Assembly: GCA_028023455.1 (NCBI GenBank)
Contig: JAQFVV010006352.1
Location: forward strand, 2,626,204-2,690,203
DNA from: Epiperipatus broadwayi
Taxonomy: Eukaryota > Onychophora > Udeonychophora > Euonychophora > Peripatidae
Length of the DNA stretch: 64,000 nucleotides
Reading direction: 5' to 3'
Shown: positions 12,072 to 23,254 of the stretch, piece after piece
Numbering within the stretch: position 1 is the stretch's first letter
How the letters are laid out: every line of letters starts with the position of its first letter
Program-made: the position numbers and the translations under genes
Notes under the pieces: model-generated
Database searches by the model: none
What the model was told of the DNA's origin: nothing
What the model saw: only the letters and a program-made list of their open reading frames with translations

Positions 12072-13697
12072 AAAATAAGCTAATTAGGGCTTGAAATACC
12101 CCACATACCTGAGAGATGTGTAGTATATTTATTGATATGAGATGTATAGTTTAAAGAAAGAGAAGCATTTTTCTGTGTTCAATTTTTTTTTTATATATAT
12201 AGAAATATTTTGGCCTTATGTTTAGATGGTGATTGTTACTGTTATTGTATTTTTTTAATGATGAAAGATAAATATAGTCATGAAGCAGTTTAATTTCAAT
12301 TTAAAAATTATATTGATGGTGTTAAATTATAGCGTAATAATTTTGTCCATATTTGGAAAGTTTATGTTGTAGAAAATCTATAATTTTAAGGGTTAGATTG
12401 GATATTTGATTGTTGGAGTTTGGTTGGTTCTGTTGCAAGTATTGATGTTGGATGGGGAATTTTTGTCATTGTCTTGAGGATGTAATGCATTCATGTCACT
12501 TGTGATTGATTGATCTCATTTACTGCTCCAATCCAAATTTTGATGTTTAATATTATTTATCATGAAGCAGTTAACAGTAGTCCTGCCATGATTTTACCTT
12601 TAAGACTCCAGAGAGAGTAAGGTATAATTATTTTTGATATATGTATAATATTTGCCTCTAAGACTCCCAAAGATGAGCAAGGAAATATTTTATAAATAAT
12701 AGCCCCTAAGACTTGGATGTAAGCAGGGCAGTGTAATAGTGTTTTCAGAAAATTATTATGGGTTGTAGTAGCTTGGATAGAATGAAATGTGATAATCATC
12801 TAAGTGTTCATGAAACATTGTATGCTTTAGGAGTAATGATTGAATTCTTTTATCTATATCAAAGTTGTGAAGTGCTAATCAATCTTTTGGCTGTCAGTAT
12901 CTGTCGGATCTTTGGAGGAATAGATAAGTATATAACTTAAATATATAACACCAAACTTAAGGGCTTGGTTAATTGATTATTGTTGGTAACAAATAATCTA
13001 TTACATTGATTATCAATTAGGATTTGAAAACAAACATATCAATGTTTTATTTTCCATTATAAGTGACTTTTAAACATGAAGTTCAATTAGTGAATGTTTG
13101 TTGATAATAAACTGCATTAGTACAATTTTAGTAAAATATTTCGGGCACAAAAGTAAATAATTAGTGAAGTTGATTTTTTTTTATGTATATAAAATGTTAT
13201 TAAGTTTTAAGGTCCAGAAAATTTATAGGTATCAATTTAGTAAGTTTATGCTTAACTACCATTATCTTGAGTGCGAAAGTTATCTCACAATATTATTGAA
13301 TTGGTTGTTTTTAAGGCATGTGAACATTTTATTGTATTTTAAATATTTCAAGGTTATATTGAGTTTGATATGAAATTTCCACATTTCAATATTGTATAAG
13401 TGTGGAATATTTATTATCATTATCTATAAATAAATGTTAGTTAGTGATCTCAGTTGTTACTTTCTTTTTCTCTCTCTATATATATATTTTTAGAGGAATT
13501 TATTATTGTTATAGTGATAGAAGAGACTTTTTATAAGCCAATAAGTTTATGAGTACTAACAACTGAAATTTAGATTGTCAGATAGCTATTATGTATCATA
13601 AAATTAAAAAGGCTTGTACTTTGCTTAGTTGAGTAATTGCTTGTTGGGATAATGATTGGAGATGGTGAGCCCTTGATCTGTGGTAATTACTACATAG

Positions 13698-13739
<42 letters not shown>

Positions 13740-13770
13740 AATATTATATAAACCGTACAAAAATATATAT

Positions 13771-13801
<31 letters not shown>

Positions 13802-13841
13802 CTTAGATATTTTTTTGTATAATATTACAGTACTAGTAATA
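12072..13841 (+). other. Untranslated leader of the LTR element
   Basis: About 1.8 kb without a supported gene. It contains a three-fold repeat at 12583-12735 and TA tracts at about 13701-13734 and 13770-13800. Around 12945-12990 the phrase AAGGGCTTGGTTAATTGATT resembles the repeats at the LTR end, so the junction-derived repeats seem to extend into the leader. Confidence 0.6.
12583..12735 (+). repeat. Three degenerate 55-70 base repeats
   Basis: Three units share the core CCTCTAAGACTCC followed by a stretch ending AGCAAGG or similar: around 12594 (CCTTTAAGACTCCAGAG), 12655 (CCTCTAAGACTCCCAAAG) and 12704 (CCCCTAAGACTTGG). They lie in the leader between PBS and the first ORF. Function unknown; a packaging or structural signal is possible. 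Confidence 0.55.
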
Positions 13842-14357
13842 ATGGATAATAGTAATGAAATGCCAGTTAGTGGTGATTTTGATTTAAGAGAATTTATGGA
13901 AAAATTTAGAGCAGAATTAAAAGCAGATCTTAGAGCTGAGATAAAAACAAATTATGAGAGACTAGAGTCTAGATTAAATACCAATCATGAGAAACTAATG
14001 ACTGCATTAACAAGCAACTCTGATGAATTTAAAGCTGGGTTGAAAACCAACTCTGATGATCTTTCTAGAGAATTAAAAGTTGCATCAAAAACTCTGGTAG
14101 ATAATAATTTTATAAGATTAGACACAAAAGTTGATGAAGAAATGGAAGAATATAAAAAACCCATAGATGTGACTAGTGAAAATATTAATGAAAATGAAGA
14201 GTGTGTTAAAATAGTTGATAAATCCTTAGAAATAAAATTAAATTCACAAAAGCAATCAGAAGAAGTAGAATTAAGTTGTGAAAGATTAAAGGACACTGTT
14301 GAGAATTTAGAAATTGGGCAGTTAGGTTTTCAATGGTTAGACAATCGTACTCTATAG
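13842..14357 (+). CDS. Coiled-coil gag-like ORF of the LTR element
   Basis: About 171 codons from the ATG at 13842 (the open frame reaches back to 13815), ending at a TAG. The peptide starts MDNSNEMPVSGDFDLREF and is then highly charged and helical, with repeated phrases EIKTNYERLESR, NTNHEKLM, KTNSDDLSRELK and ENINENEE that fit a long coiled coil. Position directly after the LTR, PBS and leader, together with this character, suggests a gag-type structural protein. No zinc knuckle (CCHC) is present and I recognise no named family. The frame continues open after the stop codon into the next entry. Confidence 0.6.
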   Translation: MDNSNEMPVSGDFDLREFMEKFRAELKADLRAEIKTNYERLESRLNTNHEKLMTALTSNSDEFKAGLKTNSDDLSRELKVASKTLVDNNFIRLDTKVDEEMEEYKKPIDVTSENINENEECVKIVDKSLEIKLNSQKQSEEVELSCERLKDTVENLEIGQLGFQWLDNRTL

Positions 14358-15008
14358 TTAAGAGAAATAAAAATGCATGATAATAAAATGAATGAAGGTG
14401 TTCAAACTTTAGAAGTTGAATTAAGTTCACCAGAAAAGATTAAAATTAACTCTCAAATATTACTAGAAAGAACAGAATGTGTTTATCAAAGTCAATATAA
14501 AGAACAGTATCATAGTAATTTTGTGTGGTACAAAGAAAGTGTATTTTTAGATATATTACAATATAAATATTTGAGTGATAATTTGTACCATTGTTGCAAT
14601 AGAAATGACTTATTTTACAAGTATCCCAGTAGGAGAAAGTTGGTAAGATATATCTTATTAAAATTTGATAGAAATAAGAAGGTAAAGAAATCTAAAGAGA
14701 ATTTTCTTTTTGAAAATTGTAATAGAGGGATGAAAGTAGGTAAAACCAGGGTAAAATTTAAAACTAAAAATATGAGGAAAATTAAAGTAAAATTCAAAGA
14801 GTTGAGTAGAGAGAAGATTAAGATAAATTATCTTAAAAGAAGTATAGACTTTGTAAAAGAAATTGGCAAAGCCAAAATTAAACTTAAAATAATAAGTGAG
14901 GATGTGATTAGTAAAGATTTTCTTCGACAAAATATAGATAAGGAAAGAGATTTAAGTAAACCTAAAATTAAACTGAAAAGAATTAATATAGTAATGTTAT
15001 TGTTGTGA
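14358..15008 (+). pseudogene. Continuation of the gag-like frame after an in-frame TAG
   Basis: Same reading frame as the preceding ORF, separated from it by the TAG at 14355-14357 only. The first ATG is at 14373. It holds about 211 codons: an acidic start (EVELSSPEKIKIN), a Tyr/Cys-rich middle (NLYHCCNRNDLFYKY), then a strongly basic tail with repeated KIKxK phrases such as KVKFKELSREKIKIN. Basic, repetitive C-termini fit nucleic-acid binding, but this is inference. The element may have acquired the stop by decay, or the stop may be read through. Confidence 0.5.
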
Positions 15009-15482
15009 AACAAAATGATTTTCAAGAGTTCTTTAATGTTGAAGTTGTATCACATCAATCTGATTTGCAATTTTTAAAGGATTATTTAGAAAATTTGAAT
15101 GAACACCATTCAAAATTGCCCAGAGAATTGTTTTTGATTGAATGTAGAACAAGTGAAGTAAAATAAAGACTTACTCAAGTTGACGATGTTTATAAAGATA
15201 GTCAAAGAAAAAGTAAGATTATCTGATAAAATAGCAACTGTTATTGATAAAGTTAAGAATTATGTTAGTGCTTATGATCAAGTTACTATTTATGTAAAGG
15301 ATATAGATGCAGAATCTAAAAAGTTCATAGCAAAATCTTTAGATACTTATCTCAAAATTATTCAAAAGCAATTGAATTATACCAAAATGTTATATAAAAA
15401 TCTTGTAAATCAAAGCAAACTTCTTCACAAAGTTCAACATATTGGAAATTCTTTTCAAGAAGAATTTAAAAGGCACTTTTGA
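15009..15482 (+). pseudogene. Decayed 3' coding remnant of the LTR element
   Basis: After the stop at 15008 coding potential moves to a second frame (15003-15164, with QNDFQEFFNVEV and HSKLPRELFLIEC), then to a third frame open over 15180-15482 (VSAYDQVTIYVKDIDAESKK, QKQLNYTKMLYKN). Helical, lysine-rich peptides in both. At least two frameshifts or stops are needed to connect them. None of the motifs of RT, integrase, protease or RNase H is visible. Confidence 0.5.
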
Positions 15483-15681
15483 TTATTTTTTTTTAAAAAT
15501 AAAACTTGGACAAATATCTAGATGATCTGAAAGATAGATATAAATAAATGAATATGGTTATTAATAAGAAAAGTAATATTCTTTAAACCATGTTAGTCCT
15601 TAGAAAGATTACAAATTTGAGAAGTATTTTTTTTTCAATATCTCATAATTCATTAGTTATTTGCAAAGACATTTTTTTTTC

Positions 15682-15695
15682 GGTGGATTAGGGGG
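15682..15695 (+). other. Putative polypurine tract
   Basis: GGTGGATTAGGGGG ends three bases before the TG of the 3' LTR. A purine run at this position is expected for plus-strand priming in LTR retrotransposons. Confidence 0.6.
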
Positions 15696-15698
15696 TAT

Positions 15699-17025
15699 TG
15701 TAAATATCGATAAGTCTATCTATATTTTAAAAAAATTATCATTTGTTATTAAAAAAATAAATCTCTTTGAGTTGATGTTTATATATGAAGTATTATTATT
15801 GTTTATGGTTATTAGGTATAGTTATTGTTTGAAGTTATTATTTTATTTATATGTTGATGGTACATCGTTATGAATATTTAATTATTATAAATAAATGAAG
15901 ACATATAAATTGTTGATTATATAAAAAAATTATTTTATTTGCAGTGATTATTAAAAAATGCAATATTATTATTTATGTATATTTTTAAAGCTGTCAAATA
16001 AATTTTCAATTTAATATTTTTTTATATATATGCTTGATATTTTTTTTTAATGTTAATTGTTTAAAATAAAACATGTGTAACAATGGTTTTCAAAACAGCA
16101 TTTGCTAGCACGTGGAACAACAGCAACAACAAAAAGAGACCATTATTATTAGGATGGTGATTAAAAAAACAAAAGGATAAAATTTTGTTGTACTTTGTTT
16201 CTTTGAAATTACCATTCTTCAGAATATTGGAATAAGATAGATTTCTATGGTAAATACATAAATCATGACAGGCTAATAGAGATATATCGCAGCCAAGAGG
16301 CTGCACCATTTTCTTTCATTTATTCCAAGGCAGTTTAGAAAGAAAAACTAAGAAAATTTCAATACATGTATTTCATCACATCTGAAGCCGAAATTTGACA
16401 TAGCTATCTGGAATCTATAATGGTCAATCTAATAATAATCTGGAGGTAACTAGAATTAATATATTGGATTTAACATTTCAATTTATTTATTTATTTTTCA
16501 AGGAAAGAAATTTTAGAAGGATAAAAATATACATACATCCAAGAATTGACAATTTTCTCTAACGTGATAGTTTCTTCACTTTAACTAGAATGCATTCTAA
16601 TATTAAACGGATAAAGAAATAAAACAATGGAATAAGTTGACTTTTGAAGGAAAACTAACCAAGTGAACTTTGAAAGGTAGTAAATAATTTTATATGTATA
16701 AATGATATATAAATATATTTTTGAGATCGATATTTTTGTTTACTTTTATTTTTCATTATAAAAATATAACGTTTTATAAATATTCAATTCAATTGTCTTG
16801 TTTTCTAACAGCAATAAACGTTTAACAGGTGTCAAAATTAACACTTAAGTAATTTAAAATCTTAAAGTATGGCTTATAAGTTTGGGTTGCATATGAGTTG
16901 TTATGTATATTTTAATAAGTAAATTTATATTCGCAAATGTTTATTATAAAAATTGTTTTATTATTAATATATTTCCTTTTTTTTTTTAACTTTATATAAT
17001 GATTCTTATGCATACCAAAACAATA

Positions 17026-17061
<36 letters not shown>

Positions 17062-18173
17062 GCTGTATATAATATTTTTTATTTTTATTTTTTATTTTAA
17101 ATATCTGAAAAGTATAAATATGGATTTGTATTTATATTAATACCTACTTGTTAAGCACAGATATGTCTTTATTTATTTAATATATATACTTATTGCAAGT
17201 ATATATGTATATTTATTATTTGGGTTTGTATTTAAAACATTGATATTACCTAAAATTAAACCATAATATAAAAATAAAGGATGTACTATTTGTTTTATAA
17301 GTAATGCCTTTGTAATTTATTTGAAAGTGTATTAATATTTTATTCTTATTTTTCTTTTAGTGCCAAAGTCATTATGAAATTAATTGAATTCACAATTTAA
17401 TAGAGGATAACTACGTATTTCACTTATTATTTAGTCTTTAAGTTACTTACACATATTATTATTTATTGATATGTTTAGATATACATAAATTTACATAATA
17501 GATGTGTATATTGGATTTAATAGAATTACCTTTGTTTCTGATATATATATATTTGATTAGTTAGTTATATCAACCTTGAAAATAAATTATAATGATAGAT
17601 CTCATTGCTCTGTATGATTTTAGTTTTATTTCATGTATAGCTAGTTGGAAGGGCATATAAACAATTTATTTAAATATAACTGGGATAATTTTGTCTTTCT
17701 TCATTTAAATTATACAATTTATTATATTAGGCTTTCTCAACAATTGGATTCATTTAGATTATATATATTCCATTACGTTTATCATCCAATGTTTGAAGCA
17801 TTATTTTCTTCTCATATATTGATGTTCCATTACATTTGAGGTATAATATGTTTATATGATATATTGTCCATTACATTTGGCACCATAAACTGTTGGTCCC
17901 AGTTAACTGAGGATTGGTATAATGGAATAAAAGTATGTTCCATTACATTTGGACGCCATAACATGGTCAGCATAATATGTTTGTTTAATTATTCATTACA
18001 TTTGGTGTATCAAAGTTAGGGACTTGGTTAACTAATAATTATTGTTACAAAAGTTCATATGTTTATTTTCATTTGAGATCATATATAAAGATACATTCCA
18101 TTATATTTGGCTTTCCCAATGTTTGGGGCCTTCTTTCTTCAATTTAAATGGAATGCAGCAAGTACATTCCATT

Positions 18174-18176
<3 letters not shown>
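15699..18176 (+). repeat. 3' LTR (2478 bp)
   Basis: Direct repeat of 9588-12049, starting TGTAAATATCGATAAG and ending CCATTACA. It is followed at once by a TA tract of 36 bases and then by the right arm of the interrupted Penelope-like element. Confidence 0.85.
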
Positions 18177-18215
<39 letters not shown>

Positions 18216-18352
18216 ATTTTCTTATAGTTTGATTTTCACTTCAGAAGGTCTATTTGTAGTAGATGAAACCATGGTTGTGTAAGGATTTTTGTAAAATTTT
18301 GTATTTAATCTAGTATTGTATTGTTTTATAGATTTTGCATTTTTATTTTTAC
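18177..18352. repeat. (TA)n and right inverted arm of the Penelope-like element
   Basis: TA tract 18177-18212, then about 140 bases that are the reverse complement of 8755-8905 with few mismatches. Matching words include GTAGTAGATGAAACCATGG and AATCTAGTATTGTATTG. This arm was separated from the endonuclease end by the LTR insertion. Confidence 0.8.
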
Positions 18353-18376
18353 TAGAACAGTGTTAGGTAGTTTAGG

Positions 18377-18378
<2 letters not shown>

Positions 18379-18464
<86 letters not shown>
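18379..18464. repeat. (TA)n microsatellite
   Basis: About 86 bases of pure TA repeat, 27 bases beyond the Penelope arm. ORFs predicted across it are repeat artefacts. Confidence 0.97.
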
Positions 18465-18467
<3 letters not shown>

Positions 18468-20518
18468 TGTGTATGTACTGTAACCTCAAAAGAATGGTCA
18501 AGATGAATACCATAAAATAAATATGGATTTGAGCATGCATATGAGTCTTCTTATGAACAAGATATACAAAAACAGAAATTTAAATAACTTATATCTCAAG
18601 TTCTTACTTTTGCTTAATATTCAAGACACGTTCAAATGAAATAATAATTTGTTTTTTTATACACAAGATACTTTTATTTTCTTCTTTTATTCTTATAAAC
18701 TTTTATCTAATTTTAAAATAAATAATAAAGATAAATTGTATGTATTCAAATACCAAAATAACCTTTAGCAAATTAAAATATTTAATGCTCTTATTTATAA
18801 AATAATAATGTCAATCTGACTAATGAGTAGGTTGTATTAGAATATTTTAACATCTCATCTTGTAATAAACAAAGTTAAAATAATGCAGCAAGTAGAAAGG
18901 GTAATTTTATGTTACCCAATACACTATTAAATATACTTATAATAAAAAGCAAAATTGTATAACATTAATTTAACTAATGCAGCTATTGGAAAATAGATTG
19001 AATAAATAACTTCAATATGATATTGAAATGTACTCTTATGTCAACATGATTTAATTTGATTTTAATACTCAGATTTTTTAATAAATTGGTATGATGATGA
19101 TGATGATGAAAACATAAAAAGTATAATGCAGATATGACATCACAAAACAAAACAATAATCAATATTTATTGCAGTATCAATTACTACTGAAATAAGTATT
19201 TAACTAACATTAATGAAAATACTCTTTGAGTAAAGTTTAGAATTGCATTTAAAAAGTTCTTATTGTCATTTAAAACAAACCAACCAGCATTTAGACACAT
19301 AGAGAAACAAATATTTGCTTTAACATAAGCCACTAAATGTTGATAATGGAATGACAATACTAAGTAAATTCAAAATTGATGTATAATCTATTCCTTTGAT
19401 ATCATTAATGGGGTCAAATACCAAGCAAATATAATTTATATAAGTTTACCTGTTTATGCATACATGAAGCAAAATACTAATGCTGCTCAATACTACCAAC
19501 AATTCAATATACTTTTAAAAATACCTGAAGTATATATTATTAAATTAAAAGAAAAAAATGTGTATATGTCTTATCATGATTATTATTTAAAACAAAACAA
19601 AATTCTAAGAATAATTGTTAATTGCAATACATGAAGTTATTGAATATTTTTAATAATTTCCTGTCCTCTGATCTATGTCTATCAAACTATTTCACTTATT
19701 GAAAAGATAAATGTTTCAAGTAAATTAGGCTGGTATAACTTAATTATATATATATATAATGAAACAGTCAGCTTTTCAACCCAACTGTTTCACCTGCTAT
19801 ATGTGCTATATAGCAATATTCATACATATTTAAATACCACCAATCCTCGTATATTTAATAATAGTAATCTAAATAAATCCCACCTAAATTTAAATCTTGA
19901 TGATTCAATCATATATGTGTGCGTATATGTTTAGATATTTACTGCAATATTCATTTATATTCATAAAACCAAAATACGCACATATATAGATTATTAATAA
20001 TTGCTTAGTGAAAAATTAATTGTATGTGTAACTTTAGACTACATATATGCAAGAATATAAATGTTAATAGATTGTAAAACATTTCAGTTTCAATAATTTT
20101 ATATATTTATTAAATTATATATTTTCAAAATTGTATAATTCTGCATAACGGTCAAGTCACATATATAATAAAATGTTTTTCTCAATCTTAGATTTGTTTT
20201 CTCGACATATGGTCGCCAATATAATTAATTTTTACAGATATTAGATTAATTAAAAGTTTATATTTGGAATAAAACCTGGAAAACTGAATAAAGTATTACA
20301 TCAATAGGCTTTTTTTTGACCTAGTTTAAATTTAACCGGGTTTCTACTGTAACTGCTAATTACCATACGGACCAGAAAACAATTCTAGGAAAATAAAGTA
20401 ATGAAAGAGAGGGGGGAGAAGGATATATTTAAGAAGTAGCAGCCATCTTTAAAAGAATCCAGTAAAATATGTTCTAAGAGTGATTAAGACATAGTTTAAT
20501 AAAGTGAATTAATAAAAT
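18465..20518. other. AT-rich non-coding stretch
   Basis: No gene recognised on either strand. A short GAT trinucleotide run is at 19092-19108, and a short TA run lies near 19745. Confidence 0.6.
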
Positions 20519-20655
20519 GTCGGGGTAACAGGCTTCGAATCTAGCCTTCTTCCGGGTGAACAGCCATCTAAGCCGAGACCAGGAGCAGATCACCGTAAAA
20601 ACCTAAAGGATGTCACGCTATTCAAAGGAACCCACAGTGCAGAGAAACATCAAGA
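20519..20655. other. GC-richer island, unidentified
   Basis: A block of nearly balanced composition in an AT-rich setting. It includes GGCTTCGAATCTAGCC (a TTCGAA-centred near-palindrome resembling a tRNA B-box), TTCCGGGTGAACAGCC and AAGCCGAGACCAGG. One plus frame stays open for about 46 codons to a stop near 20660 (contains PGEQPSKPRPGADHRKN). I recognise neither a protein family nor a transposon. It could be an exon, a SINE or an old LTR/PBS piece. Confidence 0.3.
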
Positions 20656-20834
20656 GTAACTAGGTATTTAAATACTCTTCTAATCTAAAACCTTCAATCA
20701 ATTTCCAGTAAATGCTAGCTTAACCTCAAATTAATGGCCATCTTAATATGTAAATGAAAAGTATGTATATATTGTTTGATAAACTCACCTAAATTATAAT
20801 TATTAACTACTGTATTTAAACCCTAGAGTCTTGC

Positions 20835-21010
20835 CTGATAAAACTGATATAAAGATAAAACTGATACAAATTTAAGTCCTGATATAAAGATACTAATTTA
20901 AGCCTGATTATAAACTGATTATAAAACTGAGATGATGATAAAACTGATTTAATGATAACTGATATAAATATAACTGAAATAATAACTGATACTAATTTAA
21001 TTGATAGAAA
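20835..21010. repeat. Cryptic simple repeats of the type AAACTGATATAAAGAT
   Basis: The words CTGATATAAAGATA, AAACTGATA and TAATTTAAGCCTGAT recur irregularly over about 170 bases. This looks like slippage-generated low-complexity DNA, not a gene. Confidence 0.6.
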
Positions 21011-22131
21011 TGATTTACCTGAGAGATAAATTATTAAATGATTTGAAATATTGAATGATTTAATGTATTTCAGTTGTATTATGCTTTATTATTTTTACGA
21101 TCTAAAATACGTGCATTCACACACATCTTTATTAATGAAATTGTATTATTTTATGTTTTGGGTTTACTCGCAAAATATAGTTTGATTTGGTTACGTATTG
21201 ATTTAACTATAAATAATTAAATGCTATCTATTTAATTTCGCTTAATGTAGAAATCAAATCTTTTATATAATAATAATTTAAAATAATATTTAAGATTTCT
21301 ATGATAATTTATATATGTTTTAAGTTAATTATAATGTTTGCAGTCATTAATTTCTGAGATAGCATTATAAAACTAAATCAAACATGTTTTAGTGAATCTC
21401 GTACATCTTTCCTTTTAAAATAAACAATTATCAAATGTCACTTGTTTAAATTTTTGTTATGATTAAAATTGCATTTCTTAAGTTCATCTATGCCAATATT
21501 ATTATTATTATTTAGTTATGTTATCTTGTTTATGCTATAAAATTGCAAAACCGAGCTTTATTCTTAAATTAAACTATTCGCGAGTGTTAAATAAAGATTC
21601 GCTCGCATATATATGTAAGTGCGCATATATATATAAAACGTATAATTATATACGAGATAAAAAGCTCTGTTTTGGAAAGGATAAAATGTCTATAATTAAA
21701 AGTTATTACAAACGTATAATTACCTTAATATAGATTTTCTTTTTAAGTTGATATTTTAAATTAATATCTAGTTAAAGTGATAAAAATACAGCATAAATTT
21801 ATAAGTTTATATTTTAATTCCCTATATGCTGTAATCCTCCTTAAGCTAAGTAAATCATAGCCTATATAGCTAACTCTGTAAATTGGATTCATAAATTCCC
21901 TTTATTAGTACTATTTAGAGTACTTTAACATGAACTGATGTGGGATAGTTTCATGAAAGAAACTTGTATTTAGCGTCTTAATTTTTAAATATGATTACCT
22001 AGTCAGTGATGCATATGTGTCCTTACGAAACGCTACGGCATATTTTCTTATTGTTGTATTTCTTTAATGGTCGCATGCCGTCGCGCTGTACCATTACCTT
22101 ACACGCCAACCCATCTCGTATATCTTATAAT
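21011..22131. other. AT-rich non-coding stretch
   Basis: No gene recognised. From about 22020 the composition becomes less AT-rich (GTCGCATGCCGTCGCGCTG near 22070), leading into the tandem repeat below. Confidence 0.55.
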
Positions 22132-22237
22132 GGAGCATGAGACTGAATTCAGAGCGTAAGACGCCACATTCCTCATTCGTAAAAGGAGCATGAGACTCAA
22201 TTCAGAGCGTAAGACTCCCATATTCTTATAAATTGCT
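22132..22237. repeat. 53-bp tandem duplication
   Basis: Two units starting GGAGCATGAGACTGAATTC (22132) and GGAGCATGAGACTCAATTC (22185), each with CAGAGCGTAAGAC. High local identity and a non-AT-rich composition set it apart from its surroundings. Confidence 0.85.
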
Positions 22238-22682
22238 CGATCTGCCGAACTAAAATAGCCTCCTACACCACAGCAATGAGAATCAGTCCTAGGTAACTGT
22301 TACTTGGTAAGAATCCCATGAATAAGGCACATATGAGATGCAATAAGACTTAGAGTTATATGTTCTTCTTTACGCACTTGTCTCTGAAGTCTAACATCAG
22401 TTAGTCAGTTCAACCCGACATTTCAAGTAATTAATTCAGCATTGATCTGATATAGAATCCAGTCTAAATAGTATTTTACTGTGTAGAGAATATATTAAAG
22501 TATTCGTGCTAGTTAAAATATGTTAAATTATATTCTCTCAAAATTAATTATCACTTCTTTAATATGGCAAATCTAAATCCTTATAGCATAAACCGGGCAT
22601 AAAAATCAAACAACCATGAGCAAAGTCAAATCGTTCCAAATTAAAGTTCAGCTCATGCAAAATATTATGTATTATGATTTTG

Positions 22683-22950
22683 TCACCTGCGAGTGATAGA
22701 GATATATGTGTATCAGCCAAATAAATAATTAACTGTAACTTGCATAATATCACCTGCGTGTGATAAAACGGAAATGCAAATCTCTAGATTCTGTTAGTTG
22801 TGTTAAAGAATTAAAATCACTCTTAAATAACTAACCTATATATGTAAACCAAACTACTTGAATCGATACATCCAAAATTTCTACCCGTAATACATCACTA
22901 ACGTGTGAATCCCTTTCAATTTGTAAAATCCCTTATTCACCTGCGTGTGA
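22683..22950. repeat. Recurrent TCAC(6)GTGA interrupted palindromes
   Basis: The 14-mer TCACCTGCGTGTGA occurs exactly at 22750-22763 and 22937-22950. One-base or diverged forms are at 22683-22696 (TCACCTGCGAGTGA) and 22895-22908 (TCACTAACGTGTGA). CACCTG is also a bHLH/zinc-finger E-box type core. A cluster of four in 270 bases is unlikely by chance, but the role is unknown. Confidence 0.6.
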
Positions 22951-23254
22951 AACCAAACCTTTACTTATTTTAATATAATTTTGAATAATTGTTTACATTG
23001 AAAATTAGTAAATTGATTTCAAATTTATTAATCTAGTTTATTGTCTTAGTCTTGCTCACCGACTCAATTTTAGTTAATAATTAGTAATTAACTTTATAAT
23101 GTTATTGAAATTTTATATAGAATTAATAATGATAAGTGTGCCACACGATGTCTATATAGATATGCTATACAAAATACCCATTACTACCCTCTTATGTGCT
23201 ACTGATGAGCTACTGCCGGCACGTGAAGAATTGAAATGCTGCTGTGAGCTCAAC

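Larger units (their letters stand above)
9588..18176 (+). mobile_element. Non-autonomous LTR retrotransposon, 8.6 kb
   Basis: Complete LTR-element layout: 5' LTR 9588-12049, PBS from 12052, internal region with coiled-coil ORFs 13842-15482, purine tract just before the 3' LTR 15699-18176. Both LTRs start TGTAAAT and end ATTACA, so the terminal dinucleotides are TG and CA. The element sits in a (TA)n tract, so the flanking ATAT on both sides fits a short target duplication but cannot prove it. There is no reverse transcriptase, RNase H, integrase or protease in the 3.65-kb internal region, so mobilisation would need enzymes from another element. Near-identity of the LTRs suggests a fairly recent insertion. 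Family placement (Ty3-like or other) is open. Confidence 0.82.

Noticed and set aside
18321-18540. IYIYIY ORFs on both strands, and similar ones at 31598, 35365 and 51472
   Set aside because: TA dinucleotide repeats read as Tyr-Ile; no coding value.
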